This document shows, in pieces, positions 48,150-60,388 of a DNA stretch of 64,000 nucleotides. The stretch lies in NCBI GenBank assembly GCA_948099385.1, contig CANUEZ040000180.1, forward strand, positions 3,817,501 through 3,881,500, given 5' to 3'. Within the stretch, counting starts at the first letter, position 1. Each line of letters opens with the position of its first letter. Source of the stretch: Fasciola hepatica. Lineage: Eukaryota > Platyhelminthes > Trematoda > Plagiorchiida > Fasciolidae. The notes under the pieces were generated by a model. That model worked only from the letters and a program-made list of their open reading frames with translations, was not told where the DNA came from and did no database searches. Position numbers and translations under genes: made by a program.

Positions 48150-49200
48150 CTAAGATGGTCAGCCTCAGTCAGTGAGTGTAGTTTGTAAATAACATGGCTT
48201 CTTCCATTCAGTGTTGCCACCAGTCTACCATTGTGTGCTTTGATCAATAAAATGCAGTCAGTTGCTACTCACACATTTTTTTACTGACACTTAATGCTAC
48301 TGGTGATACCGAGGTATATCTACATGTGCATGTTCTTAGGTAGGGAAGTGCATTCCTTCTATCACGAACTAGTAAACCATAACGAGTTAGTGGTTTAAAT
48401 TGCTCAGCTGCATATGCCGTATCTTTCAAAACTCTAAAAATGTAAACCACCAACCGAAATCAACATCCATCTGGTCCACCCTGGTTTACAATTTAGCACC
48501 AATCAGTAATAGTGGAGATGTTGGGATGATCTTTGTCTAGGACGTTTTACAATGGAAGTTTACAAATTTGATCGCATGGTTATGAACTGAAAACATGTGA
48601 TTCAATCCACTTCAAGACTGTTGGCTTTGCGCAAGAATCCAGAAGTCTGGGACAGAGGCATGTTCAAAACAAAGCAGAGGAATACTAGTTCCAATAAAAA
48701 TTCTCACCTCAGTTTTGTAACTGCATCTTGGTGTTTCGCTTCTACTCCTTTCTTGCCGTACTGCAAACCACAGGAAGTAGTAGTAGTTTCTGACCTGAAG
48801 TTCGGATATGCAAATAAAATTGAATAACAAGGGACATTTCGAAGTAAGGATTCGTTAACAATGCCCACTTTAAATGCAAAGTTTAGCAATAAAATGTCCA
48901 TTTTGAGAACTCACCAAAAGCTTCAAACAGAGTGTCACATGGAATGTGAGGTATTGTATGCACATGTCAAAAATGGACTTCATTCAGTCTCTGAAATGGA
49001 GCTACCACCTCCTCCCTTTGTACCACACCTGCTTAAATCTGGATATGCTATTTTACGCGCTATGATCCGTACCTTTCACACGGATTCGCCGGGTTGGACG
49101 TTTATTTTTCGCGTTTCTTTCCGGGTAATAAACCCGGAGCTGCTCATGAGTATTTTTCCAAAGGATTTTTTGAAAAAGTAGAACAATACATAGCTTGCGT
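48150..49200. other. No supported gene
   Basis: Open frames at 48597-48827 and 48861-49181 (plus) have no start context, splice pair or domain. Confidence 0.35.
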
Positions 49201-49201
49201 A

Positions 49202-49204
<3 letters not shown>

Positions 49205-49250
<46 letters not shown>
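49205..49250. repeat. (AT)n microsatellite
   Basis: About 46 bases of uninterrupted AT dinucleotide. Confidence 0.95.
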
Positions 49251-49253
<3 letters not shown>

Positions 49254-49320
49254 ATTTGTACGTCTTTTATCAGCAACAAATGTCCTACTGGGCCAGTACT
49301 TTATCGGTAACAGTCAATAG

Positions 49321-49350
49321 AAATCAACGAAAATCAACGAAAATCAACTA
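49321..49350. repeat. 10-bp tandem repeat, three units
   Basis: AAATCAACGA repeated three times, the last unit ending CTA in place of CGA. Short minisatellite-like array 70 bases after the AT tract. Confidence 0.85.
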
Positions 49351-49359
49351 AAATTCCCC

Positions 49360-51130
49360 ATCTACTTTGAGAACTAAAATAATTTAGAACATCAGACACA
49401 CACAATCACGTGCAATCGCGAAGACCTGCAACACGCACTTTGAAAAAGCTTTCAGTCGTTGTCATGTTGAATTGATTTTACGCGGTGGGAGTACACGTTT
49501 GCAGGGATTATTTCTATCACCATTATTGCGATGATCTGAATATCTTCATTCAGCAAGTGAACGTGAGTTCTATTCCTCGCCAAACTGTTCCCCGCACATG
49601 CAATGAATAAAATGTCTAGTACCGGTGGGCCTGTTTTTAGCTTTTTTAGAGCTAATGATGATTAACTACAGTTGATTCACTATGTGCTTTAAAAACCGCA
49701 GCCGATGATTATTTCCCGTCATTTTTTATTTTTTATTTATAACAGCGCTAACAAAATCTGTTTTCTTTGTTCCCAAGTTTGACCAATGAATAGGTATTAC
49801 CGATAAGCTACCATTCCATCTGCACATCAACACTTTCCTAAAAATAAATGGCTGACAAAATCTAGCACTTTCAAGTACGTCACCAATGACATCTAATGGT
49901 CAGAGTAATTTTTCTGACATAGGAGAATACTTTTCGACAAAGACTCAAAATCTCACGTCATCGTTGTCGGATACAAGACAAAAGTAGCGCTTTCATTCTG
50001 TTGTTCGTTCCGAATCATTCTCAACGCATTGTCTGGCGAGCATTGAAAAAGTGAAATATCACTGCACATTCGGCTGTGGAATGCAATACCACGAAGATGC
50101 CTTGTCATATAGCATACGACTAGATAATCCAAGCTCCGATATATAAGGGATCATCACCAGACTTCTCCTTGATTCCATCATCCTCAGACCAAAACGATAT
50201 TGCTATAAATAAAATAATTATTTTGATGCAACTAGAATATCGTTAACATCGTAAAACAAGTGCCAACACCCGAAGTTTCGGGTTCACTTATTTTAATCAC
50301 ATGCCATCACCCTATTGCTCGGATTCCTTAATCATCATCAATCATAGTCAGAGTTACATACGATATATCTACTCGTATATTTTAATTAGGGATGGAAGCC
50401 TGAGAAATCAGCGAGTGGGCCGCGATACGAAGATCGGGAGCATAAAGCTGATATCTGACCAAGAAACGTGTTTTCGCAAATGACCTATCATATTCCGCAA
50501 ACACATTTTTCGCAAATAAACAAACGGGCAGAAAAGCTTACGTATCCATGGCCAGAATCACAAGATGTTTGAAACTTTCGAATTGCGAGATCAGTGATTA
50601 TTGATAGGAATATGGTGGCAGTAATCGAATCGTCATAGTTTTGTTTGGTGCCCACCATCTCCACTTACCCTTCGTCCCAAGCAGGTTTGCTCCTGTACGC
50701 GAATGAATTGTTTGGACCAATATTCATGCACAATGGCTGGTTTTCGGTTCAGGCTAGATATTCTAGATCCTAGTCCGGTAAACCCTAGTGGTAATGTTTC
50801 ATCCACTGTTCAGAACACATACGTAAATGTGCACTTTTATAGTTTGTTCTTTGTAAGGGGTGGATATTTTTGAATTTATCCCAACTACTGGTCGGTTGAT
50901 ATAAACTTGTCTCGTACATTTTAGTTAGAATGTATAATTTATTGTTTATCTCTCATATTCAGCAAAATTACGTCGTGAGTTACTAGGAGTTTGTGTTATT
51001 TCTTTTCATCCCCGAAGACTATGATTCATTCATCTAAGCATTTTTGCGATCAGTGTGACTTAAACGCATATCAGATGTAGAAACCGTCCAGATTTCTTGT
51101 GTTATCATCCTGGCGAAAACTTAGCCTCAC
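49360..51130. other. No supported gene
   Basis: No frame with start, splice pair or motif, and no repeat family recognised. Confidence 0.4.
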
Positions 51131-51135
51131 TAGCT

Positions 51136-51410
51136 TTAGGCACTATATGGGCTGTACACGACTGCAGGCAGCAGACCAAATATCAACTGAACAAACGCAT
51201 TTATCGTATTTTCGTGGATTCATACAATACGATATAATATGATATAAAGGAAAATGAATTACAGCCAGGTGAACAACCAAGAATAATAGTACAGAAGGTT
51301 ACCTGATAAATCCGGCTGGTGGAGTCACAAACGGTCCTCTCAATAAGGAGTCCCATGAATTTGTAGCTCAGCACGGTCATGAAAATAACAGTAAATCGAG
51401 AAACCCTCTA
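51136..51410 (-). pseudogene. Second decayed copy of the membrane-protein 3' exons
   Basis: The minus strand reads DSLLRGPFVTPPAGFIR, then a stop, then PSVLLFLVVHLAV, matching the intact NDSLLRDRDH...LVTHLAV exon at 26.5 kb. After the intron-like gap it reads IFGLLPAVVYSPYSA with the same terminal TAA (51136-51138). The ancestral acceptor CACAG is mutated to TGCG. The flanking open frame 51435-51645 on the minus strand encodes a hydrophobic stretch (FVTLVTCLFCRFMTA in one frame) that may be the preceding exon. Confidence 0.6.
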
Positions 51411-51739
51411 GCTTACATAAAGTGATTGCTTCGTTCACATAATTAGAAAATAATTTGTGTTGAGTATATACAGAGGAATCACCAACGTCAAAACACGAAT
51501 AGTAGCCGTCATAAAACGACAGAAGAGACAAGTGACCAAAGTAACAAATGAACCTGGAAATACGCTTATTTGTACCACGGTTGTGCTCTGTACTCCAACG
51601 ATGTAGTACGGTGACACATGGGCGGTTTTCGGGAGGTCGAGTCACGGATTCGCCATCTTAATGTGGGTGTCGAACTTCTAGCAAAGTCTTATTACAAAGA
51701 AAACGTACAGTTATAGGACACCAGAGCCAGAAACCTAAA

Positions 51740-52850
51740 AGTAGAATGTTCATATCCGTTGGTGGTCGCTCAGCTTGGCCTTCAGTTTGCAAACGTTTCA
51801 TCACCGGTCGAGGTGACATCACTAGTGAGCAGGTGAGGGTGCCCGTATTTTCTGTACATCTGTGGAGCTTGCTCTGGATATGACTTCGATCTTTCAGGTG
51901 ACCTTAATTCTAGAAAGTTTTTGATCATAGAAACCTGACCTCTGGAAACAAAGTTTCAGGCAGGATAACATGACGTGTAACGTTTTGCAACTTCGGCTGC
52001 ATTTCGAAACTTGACATCTTTGAAGTCTTGCTGTTCAAAGTTTTGTATTTTGTCTCGTTTGAGCGTATCGTTTTACGGTCTTTATTTTTCGTTTCTTTTT
52101 GTATTTTTGTTTTTTGTTTGATGAGTGCTTGCAAAGAGTCAGGTTTCATGACCACGGGTCGGTAGTTTCAAGGTCTGGTAGTTTTCTAATCGGGTTGGTT
52201 GGATCTCCCGTACTTCAGGAGATAGTAAATCCGATCCGGTTCTAAGTGCTTCTTGATTGAATTTACTGAAAATTGTCAGGATTCCGAGTGCTTCCCTACA
52301 TGTCCCGTCATTTCTTGGCCCAGTTTGAACCTGTGTCATTTTGATCCCCGTGAGTGGATATAAGCCAGAATGGGTCACGTTTTCTTTTAGCTAGTTTGTG
52401 TTTATGCCTTCCTGTTGCAAACTTTCGTCCAGTTCGACCGACGTAATGTTCGTCACAGCTCTTGCAATTCACCGTGTACATGACATTTCTTCTTTCGTCG
52501 GACTTCGAGATCCTCTTTCGATCTTGATATGATTCTTCTCAAGGTTTTGGTTGGCTTGTGAGTAGCTGTAGTCCCTTGTGGTTGCGGGAGCCATTTGGTC
52601 ATTTCGGATACGTTTTTGATGAACGACAATGTTATCCTTCACTTAGATTTTACACTTTGTGATCTTTCGATCTTGGTTTCAAATGGGGTCCTTCGTATAA
52701 AATTCCTTGAATATCCGTTTTGGTAAAAGAACGTAAAAAGTTACTTCCTCTCTTTTTTCTTCGATTCACCGGTGGTGCTGCAATATATTCAGCGCTGTTA
52801 AACAGAGTTCTCATGCAGGTATTCTTGTGATTGTTTGGATGATTGCTGTA
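51740..52850 (-). mobile_element. Penelope-like element remnant with GIY-YIG endonuclease
   Basis: On the minus strand, around 52500-52390, the frame reads NVMYTVNCKSCDEHYVGRTG then RKFATGRHKHKLAKRKRD. This is the conserved start of the GIY-YIG nuclease of Penelope-like elements (Y-x-I/V-x-C..C...YVG.T.R....R..H). In the neighbouring frame REALGI, SKFNQEAL and SDLLSPEV follow, matching the C-terminal end of such nucleases. One frameshift separates the halves and stops interrupt the linker upstream (52560-52640). A repeat-like tail continues to about 51740. The reverse transcriptase domain is not evident. The subtype differs from the copies at 57 and 59 kb. Confidence 0.7.
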
Positions 52851-52859
52851 GAAGCTCAC

Positions 52860-54420
52860 TGGTTGGTGCGTGTTTGTTTTCGGTAAACAGATTTTGATGC
52901 AATAAAAATCATAAAACGGGAACGTGAACCCTATCAGTGCAACAAAAACGTAGTAATTAGGACATGAATGCTAGAGCAGGCCAAGTAAGAATGTTACCAG
53001 AACAAAAAATACAAAAATGTATATGAGGCTTAACAGAGGTAAACAAACCATATCTTCCACTTTTGAATTACCCAAAGGTAAATCAGCAGCCTTTGTGTGC
53101 ATTCTCATTTTCTTTTACTTGATCTGAATGTGGGTGCCCAAATCTCACCGAGAGAAGGCTGCGTGATACACTTGTATGTATAACCCGTCTTTGCCTATTA
53201 GTTATTTACATTCGTATCTGTTGCAATCCGAATTTTGATTTGGGCTGTTCAGAGCTGCTGTGGCAATCAAACAGGAAGCTCGGCTGGTTTTAACATTACT
53301 ACCGGCCTAATGATGGGACCATTCCAGTATCCACGACGTTATTTATTGCGAGAAAATTCTACGAATTTCAGCAGCTCACAGTTTTTCTTTTCTTCTCAGC
53401 GTCGCACAGACAATAACCGTGTACTGGCCACAACGTTTTCGAGGTTGACTTCAACTCAGAATAAGCTACGGAAGTAAATGTGTAACTGGACAACTTACTC
53501 GGGTTTATTTGTTGTAAGGTGAACACCTTGGACTTCAGGAAATTATCTATTTACTATTGGATCTTACAAAATTCCATTGTGCTGCAGTGTACTCTCCCCT
53601 CCTCAAAAGAACTTTTCCACCGTCATTTGAGTTTCACTGTGAATTCCACTTTTTGCCAGTGGGATCTATTCATGCATTTTTCCCCGTTGTATCTTCATAG
53701 TTGACAAACGACTATTTGGTGAGTCTTCACAGTGAAAAAACCTCATACGAAAGAGACAGATAGTATATTTATGTTGACCGGAGCAGTACAAAGAAGACCG
53801 TTCCTCTACTCCAGCCGAGTGCGTGGGAGGTCTCATAGAAAATTCTTCTTCAGTTTTAGAGTGATATATCAGCAAACCGTAATAAGCAGGTAAAATAAAT
53901 CCTGGTGTACTTGTCATGGCTAGCCACTGATATCGCAATGACGAAAAGGGAACCTGATTAGATCTGCGTTAAAAGGAAATGTAAGTTTTCAAGTCAGAAA
54001 GGACGGAAGCAAAGGTCTTATCAGTGCTTTCACAAATTCTTGGTGATAAAAGCTTGAGAATGTACAAGTTCACGAAGCGGTCAGTAGATCCTAGTGACAA
54101 AACAAGATCGCCAGATGTTAGAGCTTCATTGTTTAAACTAATGAACAGATCAAGGATAAACCGTGGCAGTCGATCAAATATGTTTTGGAAATCTGCGGAA
54201 CAACTATAGCACTGCAAGGGATCGAAAGAATAACGACAAAGTAACATACTGCTGAATATGCCGCATCATGGTTCTCAATAGTACAAGCAAAATGTATCAG
54301 TAACAATACCTGGGTCAGCAATTAATTCTACATTCGATGAGCTAACCGAGAGCATCGGACTTCCCACCGCAGACCGCAAGGAATGTGAAGTATTGCTTTC
54401 CTATGCAAAAATGTGGTTCC
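52860..54420. other. No supported gene
   Basis: Frames at 53235-53477, 54024-54209 (plus) and 53666-53938, 54133-54321 (minus) are open. The last has a hydrophobic stretch that could be a membrane exon, but none has paired splice signals that I trust. Confidence 0.35.
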
Positions 54421-54426
54421 TTTTAG

Positions 54427-54639
54427 CCCTCAAAACGCGCAATGAATCGGAGGTTCACCTCGCATGTTTTGATCGTCTGCTTGGCGACCACCAACGCAGT
54501 TAGTAGTTCAAATGAATGTACGAAGCAACTACGGTTTACTGTGAAAGATAGCCCTATACACGTCAGCTTACAATATCCGTGTCCCCACAAGAAGACCGTG
54601 CAGTTCAGGATAATCAGTTACCTACCAACAATTTTGAAA
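54427..54639 (+). CDS. Candidate first coding exon of a secreted protein
   Basis: The acceptor TGGTTCCTTTTAG ends at 54426, 15 bases before ATG 54442. The coding part begins with a plausible signal peptide (MNRRFTSHVLIVCLATTNA) and continues VSSSNECTKQLRFTVKDS, then LQYPCPHKKTVQFRI and YLPTILK. It ends in phase 0 at AAA|GTGAGC (54639/54640). Two cysteines, at C27 and C47 of the predicted peptide, suggest an extracellular domain, unrecognised. The acceptor before the ATG again suits a 5' exon or spliced leader. A following exon after GTTTTCTCTCAG (54719) is open in another phase (reads ELVSFWVNNPEDQSKF) and is therefore not phase-compatible with this donor. Confidence 0.38.
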
Positions 54640-55639
54640 GTGAGCAGATCACAATGATTCAAATCTTCTTTCACACGTAATCATCCGATTGCACGTTATC
54701 TATTTGGTTTTCTCTCAGCACAACAGAACTGGTATCCTTTTGGGTGAATAATCCAGAGGATCAGTCCAAATTCAGTAAACCGTGTAGCACCACATAGATT
54801 GGCATTTCGTTTTTTACATCATTCAAAAACCATTCAGTAGTATTTGCGTTTCACGGGCGAGTGTAGATCCTTCGGATTCCCCTGTTTCTCTTCGTTTCGG
54901 TCCTGATAGTGAGGTAATGGAACACCTAAACAGATGTACACCTGCAATGATGATCGTTTGATAAATGGACGCTTTTGAATATCTTCCTACTTTATTCTCG
55001 ACTGCACGATATTTTAATCGTTGAGTATTTATTGGGACTGTATCACAGAACTTTTTTCAAGCGCTCCATCCGCCATTACTTTTGTCCTATCCAAATGTGC
55101 TCCAAACAGGAATGGGATGTGAGTTTGATTGCTGGCTTAATTGCTTCTCGAACAAACAGTGATAAAGTTCATCCAAATTAATCCCGAATAGAGCACAGTC
55201 TGGTGGAATATTTATATTGACATAAGATGTTTGGATACTAAGTTGGGTATAGTTAGCATGTTTAGTGATTGTGATATAGGACGTGTACACAATGTCATAC
55301 AACTATGAAAACACTCTTTTGAAGCCGTGTTATATACTGAATGCGACTTGCTTTGGTTGATCATGTTAATGGTGCTACGAGACACTAAAATTGTGTCTCA
55401 GAAATTTCAACCGAATAATTTATTTCTGTTATGCCGGGTGAGGGATTCATTTGTTTGCGAGATGATACACTTACTGATAAATCACGTTTCATATTGTGTC
55501 GACTTAGCAATAGTTTTAATTTTGGTAAAATATGAGGCATCATTTATGTGAACGTCGGGTCTGCGTATCGGACATTTTGTTTAAAAAAATCTATTGATTT
55601 TTCGTCCATATCTCGCATTTCCTGCATTTTAATTATCGC

Positions 55640-56020
55640 AATAAAACTTTCAGTTACTTATTTTTGAATTCTGGTCTGCAAATAAAATAGAGTAGTCACA
55701 AAATGGCCACGTGATTAGTACTTCTCTCTATAATTGAGGGTTGTACAGAGGCAACAATGTACATTGTAGCAATCACTAAACAGGTGTATGGCATAAATTT
55801 GAAAAGTAGCCGATGACCTGTTTGCCATGGTGAGTTTTCTCGAGGCTCGTCTACCGCCGGGCCGTCACTCTATTTCCGGTCTGTTTTCCAAAATGTATAA
55901 CCGCACACGAGGACAAATAAACAGAAGCCAAGGCAGACAATTTATTCACTGATCGAAGGTGCGTTCGATAAAGAGATTTTTACAGGCACATCTTAGATAC
56001 TCCGTTTTCGTAGCTGAAAC
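55640..56020. repeat. Duplicated segment, copy 2 (partner at 47560-48010)
   Basis: Diverged direct copy of the segment at 47.6-48.0 kb. On the minus strand it encodes a hydrophobic segment (IVCLGFCLFVLVCGYTFW) followed by KTDRK and a stop. Further upstream the minus-strand frame 55993-56253 looks coding (NKFLHLQVLMNIRNIFVG), but it is separated by stops from the duplicated part. Confidence 0.5.
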
Positions 56021-56929
56021 CGCATGAAACACAATATCCTCACTATAGAACTCGCATAGAAGAACAACTGATCACATTTCTGTTTATCGATCTTTTGAAA
56101 ATGACTAACTTTGGCTTCTTTTTTTGAGTGATCCTTGGGATTCTCTGATTCATTACCAACAAAAATGTTCCTGATATTCATTAACACTTGTAAATGGAGA
56201 AATTTATTTCGATCAGTGAAGGTTGCATGATCTAATCTTGTAAGAACTTCCACCCATTAGTATATATTCGGTGCTCCACAGTGTGATTTGTTTACTGAAA
56301 TACGACCAATTGCTATTTGTCCACTCATTGGTTCACTGACATTTGTGCCATTTTACACTTATAAATCAGCTCTTTTCGGAAAAAAGCCAGGTAAAAATCG
56401 GTCATATATTTAATGCTATCTTATTCCATGAACAACGATAAATTCACCTTCAACAAGTCTTTAGGATGTAGCGAACTGGCACCCTGACCGATACCGAAAG
56501 GTAACTGACGAGGACGTATATGCTATTAGGAATGACGAGTACTGTTGATAATAAGGGATTGCCTAGAGACGAATTACAAGATTTTTCACACACTGATCTA
56601 CACACTAAGTATATACAAAGAGTGTTATGAATAAAACTACTAAAAATGTTTACGTAATACGACAAACTATAGTGTATAAGGAGGCATCCAAAGTCAACGA
56701 AAGTCAGCTGACAACAGGTGACTGATGGCTTGAAGGAATATGTCAATGTTCAAAGCTTGCGAAGATGACAGTCTGACTAATTTCAAGTGCACGTGTTTTA
56801 AGTTTATTTCCGAATCAAACTTACACCTGCACCACCCCACAAAAGAATAAATGAGTCCACGTACCAGGTTTTCAGCCACCGTTTTGTGTAATAAAAAATT
56901 ACTCATTATCGTCCACGTTCATGTATCCA

Positions 56930-57672
56930 TGTGTCCATGGGTCCACACGATACGGGTCAGACAATGAAGATCAGACGAGAGAAAAATGCTTTGGCTACTT
57001 TCTTATCGACCCCTTCGTCTAACCCTGAAGAACACCGTTCTTCAACTCCATTGGGGAAGTGCCTGGTTGTTCTCCAGACGTATTTCGCTCAGCGGGAGCA
57101 AGAGTAGGAATACGTGCAGCATGAGGTTGAATAATCCGTCAACTTGTTTTTGAGTTTCAGTTGTAAGCACGGTCTGCGGCTGAACGCGATTTGCAACTTG
57201 GCTGTGTCGCACGCATTTTCTACCGTGTCAGATAACCAGCGGGTCAGTTTTCCCTCAACTGCATTCTTTTTGAATTCAATGCGTTCAAGGATGACCCTTT
57301 TTGGTAGGTTGGGGTATCTCGGTTCTAGGTTTGCACTCATGCGTTGTCTGGAAAACTGTCTGTGGACCCATCTTCTGCGAGAGGTTTGTTGATAGATGGC
57401 AGCACTTTCGGAAATTGGACCTTGCAGCATATTTGTTGCACTATGTAGGTCAGGCGAAGAATTAACTGCCGTTTTTGCTGCATGGGAATGAAGCTTTTGA
57501 AATAAGATCGCCGTCCTACACATGCTGGTATATGATAAAGGCTGCGCTCAACTGATCCCCTGTTCTGTACATCCTAGGAGGACATCGAGGAATGGAATTG
57601 CACCTTCCTGTTCCAGTTCTGGAGTATATCCTAAAGCCGAATGTGCTTCGTCGAACTTGTGCTGTATTAGTT
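56930..57672 (-). mobile_element. Penelope-like element remnant: end of reverse transcriptase plus start of GIY-YIG endonuclease
   Basis: The minus strand starts next to the TA repeat with QQLIQHKFDEAHSALG, then EQEGAIPFLDVLL (IPFLDVLL at 57577-57598). That is the palm-end signature of Penelope-type reverse transcriptases. Shifted frames give GSVERSLYHIP, RPFR-like linker text and AKLQIAFSRRPCLQL (about 57200), and then CCTYSYSC (about 57115) followed by AKYVWRTTRHFPNGVEE (about 57085), the first half of the GIY-YIG nuclease. Frameshifts and a stop directly before AKYVW show that it is dead. The catalytic half of the reverse transcriptase is missing; the break coincides with the (TA)n tract. 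Confidence 0.78.
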
Positions 57673-57679
57673 GTTGTAC

Positions 57680-57681
<2 letters not shown>

Positions 57682-57720
<39 letters not shown>
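57682..57720. repeat. (TA)n microsatellite
   Basis: About 39 bases of AT dinucleotide bordering the truncated end of the Penelope-like fragment. Confidence 0.95.
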
Positions 57721-57722
<2 letters not shown>

Positions 57723-57724
57723 AA

Positions 57725-59010
57725 GATAGGTAAACTGGTGATAGCTTGGCTGACTGTGGGGTTCCCAACCTATGACATGAATAGTGATAGTAAGCAGACA
57801 ACTAGGTAAGGATCCCAAGGCTACACCATCTTGCTGTCCACATATGTCCCCTCCGAAATGAAATCATACATTTGTGGAGCGCACGTTTAGAATTTCCCTC
57901 CATATGGACTAGTATACCAATTGGTAACAAATTAAACAGAAAACTTTGGAGCGACTACCTTAAGATTTCTTATATATCACTGATAGTGAAAGGGGAACAT
58001 ATAATTGGTTGTTATCAATGTCAGAATAATGTTAGTCTAAACTGAAAGGTAATATATTGGATTTGTGAAAAGTACGGCTGAATCAATCAACCGTACATTA
58101 GGCTGGGTCACGGAAGAACGGAGCTCCCGCTTTACTTAGAAATCACGTTACTTTGCGTGCTTTTTTGGATACTTAAAATGCTACCTTAAAGAATACTACC
58201 AAAGAGCGGTCAACCACTCCGTGTGAACACCTTGTCCCTGTTCCTATTCAACTAACCCATTAAACCCGTCAGGAGCGAATAATTCTTCGGAGGAATACGA
58301 TCATTGAGTCCCATACGGATACAAAAAGTCACTCGATCCTTTGCTAAAGAAGGCTTGTAGACCTTTCCTTTGTGACAAATGTCAGATTTTGTAGTGGGGT
58401 GCTTATGAACATCGTGGGCTCCTCAGAAAGTCCACAGAAGTTCACTGAAACGATCTGACGAACAGTGCCCGTGAATATTCAGGAATTTGGCGTACGTAGT
58501 GTGAGTTGCTTTGTTTGCCCGATTTTTGGTGACAGCCACTGACAACTGCGGTGTTGGCCATTACAGATGTACTTCGAGCGTGAATGAACCGACCAAGCAG
58601 TACACAAAATGACAATGCACTAATGGCGTTGCTTTCAGATGGACTGACATTTTGATCTCACGTAGGCATTGGAATGCTATTTTCTCTGCTATTTTGATTT
58701 CTCAGAACACGAATTGTGGGCAAACATACGTTCTCATTGATTTCATCCTCAAGCCATTACAATTATATTTATATGAAAATGAATTAACGAAATGAGTTGG
58801 AAAACCTCGCTCTAGGTCGGTAAGGCGAATTAAGGGTGGGGGACGGAAACCCGTGTGAATTACCAGATTATGTAACCGGTCCTAATTAGATTACGCCACG
58901 GTGTAGTCCACCTTCAACGCCGTCAAGACCAGATGCTTGTTTTTCGTGCCACTAATAATCCGATGTGAAAATAACGATAATCTGCTCTTGTTGACCTCAT
59001 CCGCGATCAT
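57725..59010. other. No supported gene
   Basis: No exon or further element protein recognised. A hairpin-rich stretch near 58820-58915 has no clear cloverleaf. Confidence 0.35.
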
Positions 59011-59019
59011 CTATCAATT

Positions 59020-59306
59020 CAAATCCACTGTGGTGCTACTTACATAGGTCGGACTATAATACAACCGCCAAAACGCAATAGAGAGGATCACCCACTATGG
59101 CTTACACTAGAAAGCAATGGAATAGTTTCAAGTTCAATTGTCGTACGCTCTGTAGAAACTGTGTATTCAATCGACACCCAGTCGGCCTTCAAAGTCGTCT
59201 ACCGGTTCCCACAACACGTGTCAAGAGTAATAAGCTCAGGATACTAGCTACTCCCGAAGCACTTATCATCCGCCTCTCGAATCCTGAGCTTTCGGCGCAG
59301 CGCTGA
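59020..59306 (+). mobile_element. Penelope-like element remnant: GIY-YIG endonuclease C-terminal part
   Basis: One plus-strand frame reads IHCGATYIGRTI then SNGIVSSSIVVRS and YSIDTQSAFKVVYR. The next frame takes over with VPTTRVKSNKLRILATPE and ALIIRLSNPELSAQR ending in TGA 59304-59306. CGATYIGRT is the core of the nuclease, and the final segment is its conserved C-terminus. A single frameshift lies between the two parts, near 59210. Opposite in orientation to the fragment at 57 kb and a different copy of the same general family. Confidence 0.75.
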
Positions 59307-59309
59307 CGT

Positions 59310-60388
59310 AAGCTAAATAGCACGGGTTACACAATCCAGTCATCCACACGTTTTTTCCTCTCCCCTCACCCTTATTTCTTCGTACCGACTTAGTGAGATT
59401 TGGAACGTAGCAACAACGACGAAGAGGTGGCTGATTAGAGAAAAATTCCAGTGTGGAGTGTAATTCAAGCTCCAAAACTACTACAAACTTTCGCATCAGA
59501 ATCTGGCATGGGATTTATGCCCCACGCGTAGAACACAGAAAAAAGTTAGCAGTATACCGTAGACAACACACTGATCAACAGCTACCAATGGATTCCTTTC
59601 TGATATCGAGTTGATGCCGAAGGTTTGCATCGTATCTTATTTTAAACGCGATAGGCACTAGTGATTTCACTTGAACCTTTCGAATTGGAGGTGGGTGTTA
59701 AAAACTAGCCTCCGTGTTTATCATATTTTATGTCATTTTCTGTATGTCTCCCTGGACAGCGAAAATCTCTGATAGGCTAACACATTTTGTCAATCTCCAC
59801 GACATTTGTTCTAGTGGAGGAGTTCTGTAATAGGGTTGAACATCCCCATTGTACTTCATCTCCTAACAACCATGAATGACGCCATCTGGTAGCGGTGGCT
59901 AATTTGATTTTCCCTACATCGCACATAGTTAAACGGAGGCAGTTGAGAAGAGAAAACGAAATGTGGGCATCGTGTACTGTTGGTCTTTTCCCTTGACTAT
60001 GATACTAGATGTCTTCTACCCAAAACTCCCACATTGAACCGAATCCACCATGCTTTTAATAAACTGGTCTGATATCATTACGGAAGTCCAGAGAAGATTG
60101 AGCTATAGATGCAGAACAGTAACAAAGTCGGTGCTTTTATCAAAATATTCTTACAAACATTGTGGTGCAAGTGAAAAAAGTTTCCTTGAAGGTCGGTTAA
60201 ATCGAATGTGGAATGCTTATTTTTGCCATTTGGCCATTTGGAATTCTAAATTTTTCAACTGTCATTTATTCTCATGAGTGAACGGATCCTATGACTAGGA
60301 AGCTTTCGATGGAATGATAAACCAAGTTTCAGATTTTTCAAACACAGGCTGTTGGAAAATATTTAAAATTTACTTGTGTTTATTTCAG
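59310..60388. other. No supported gene
   Basis: No exon, repeat family or RNA gene recognised. Confidence 0.4.
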
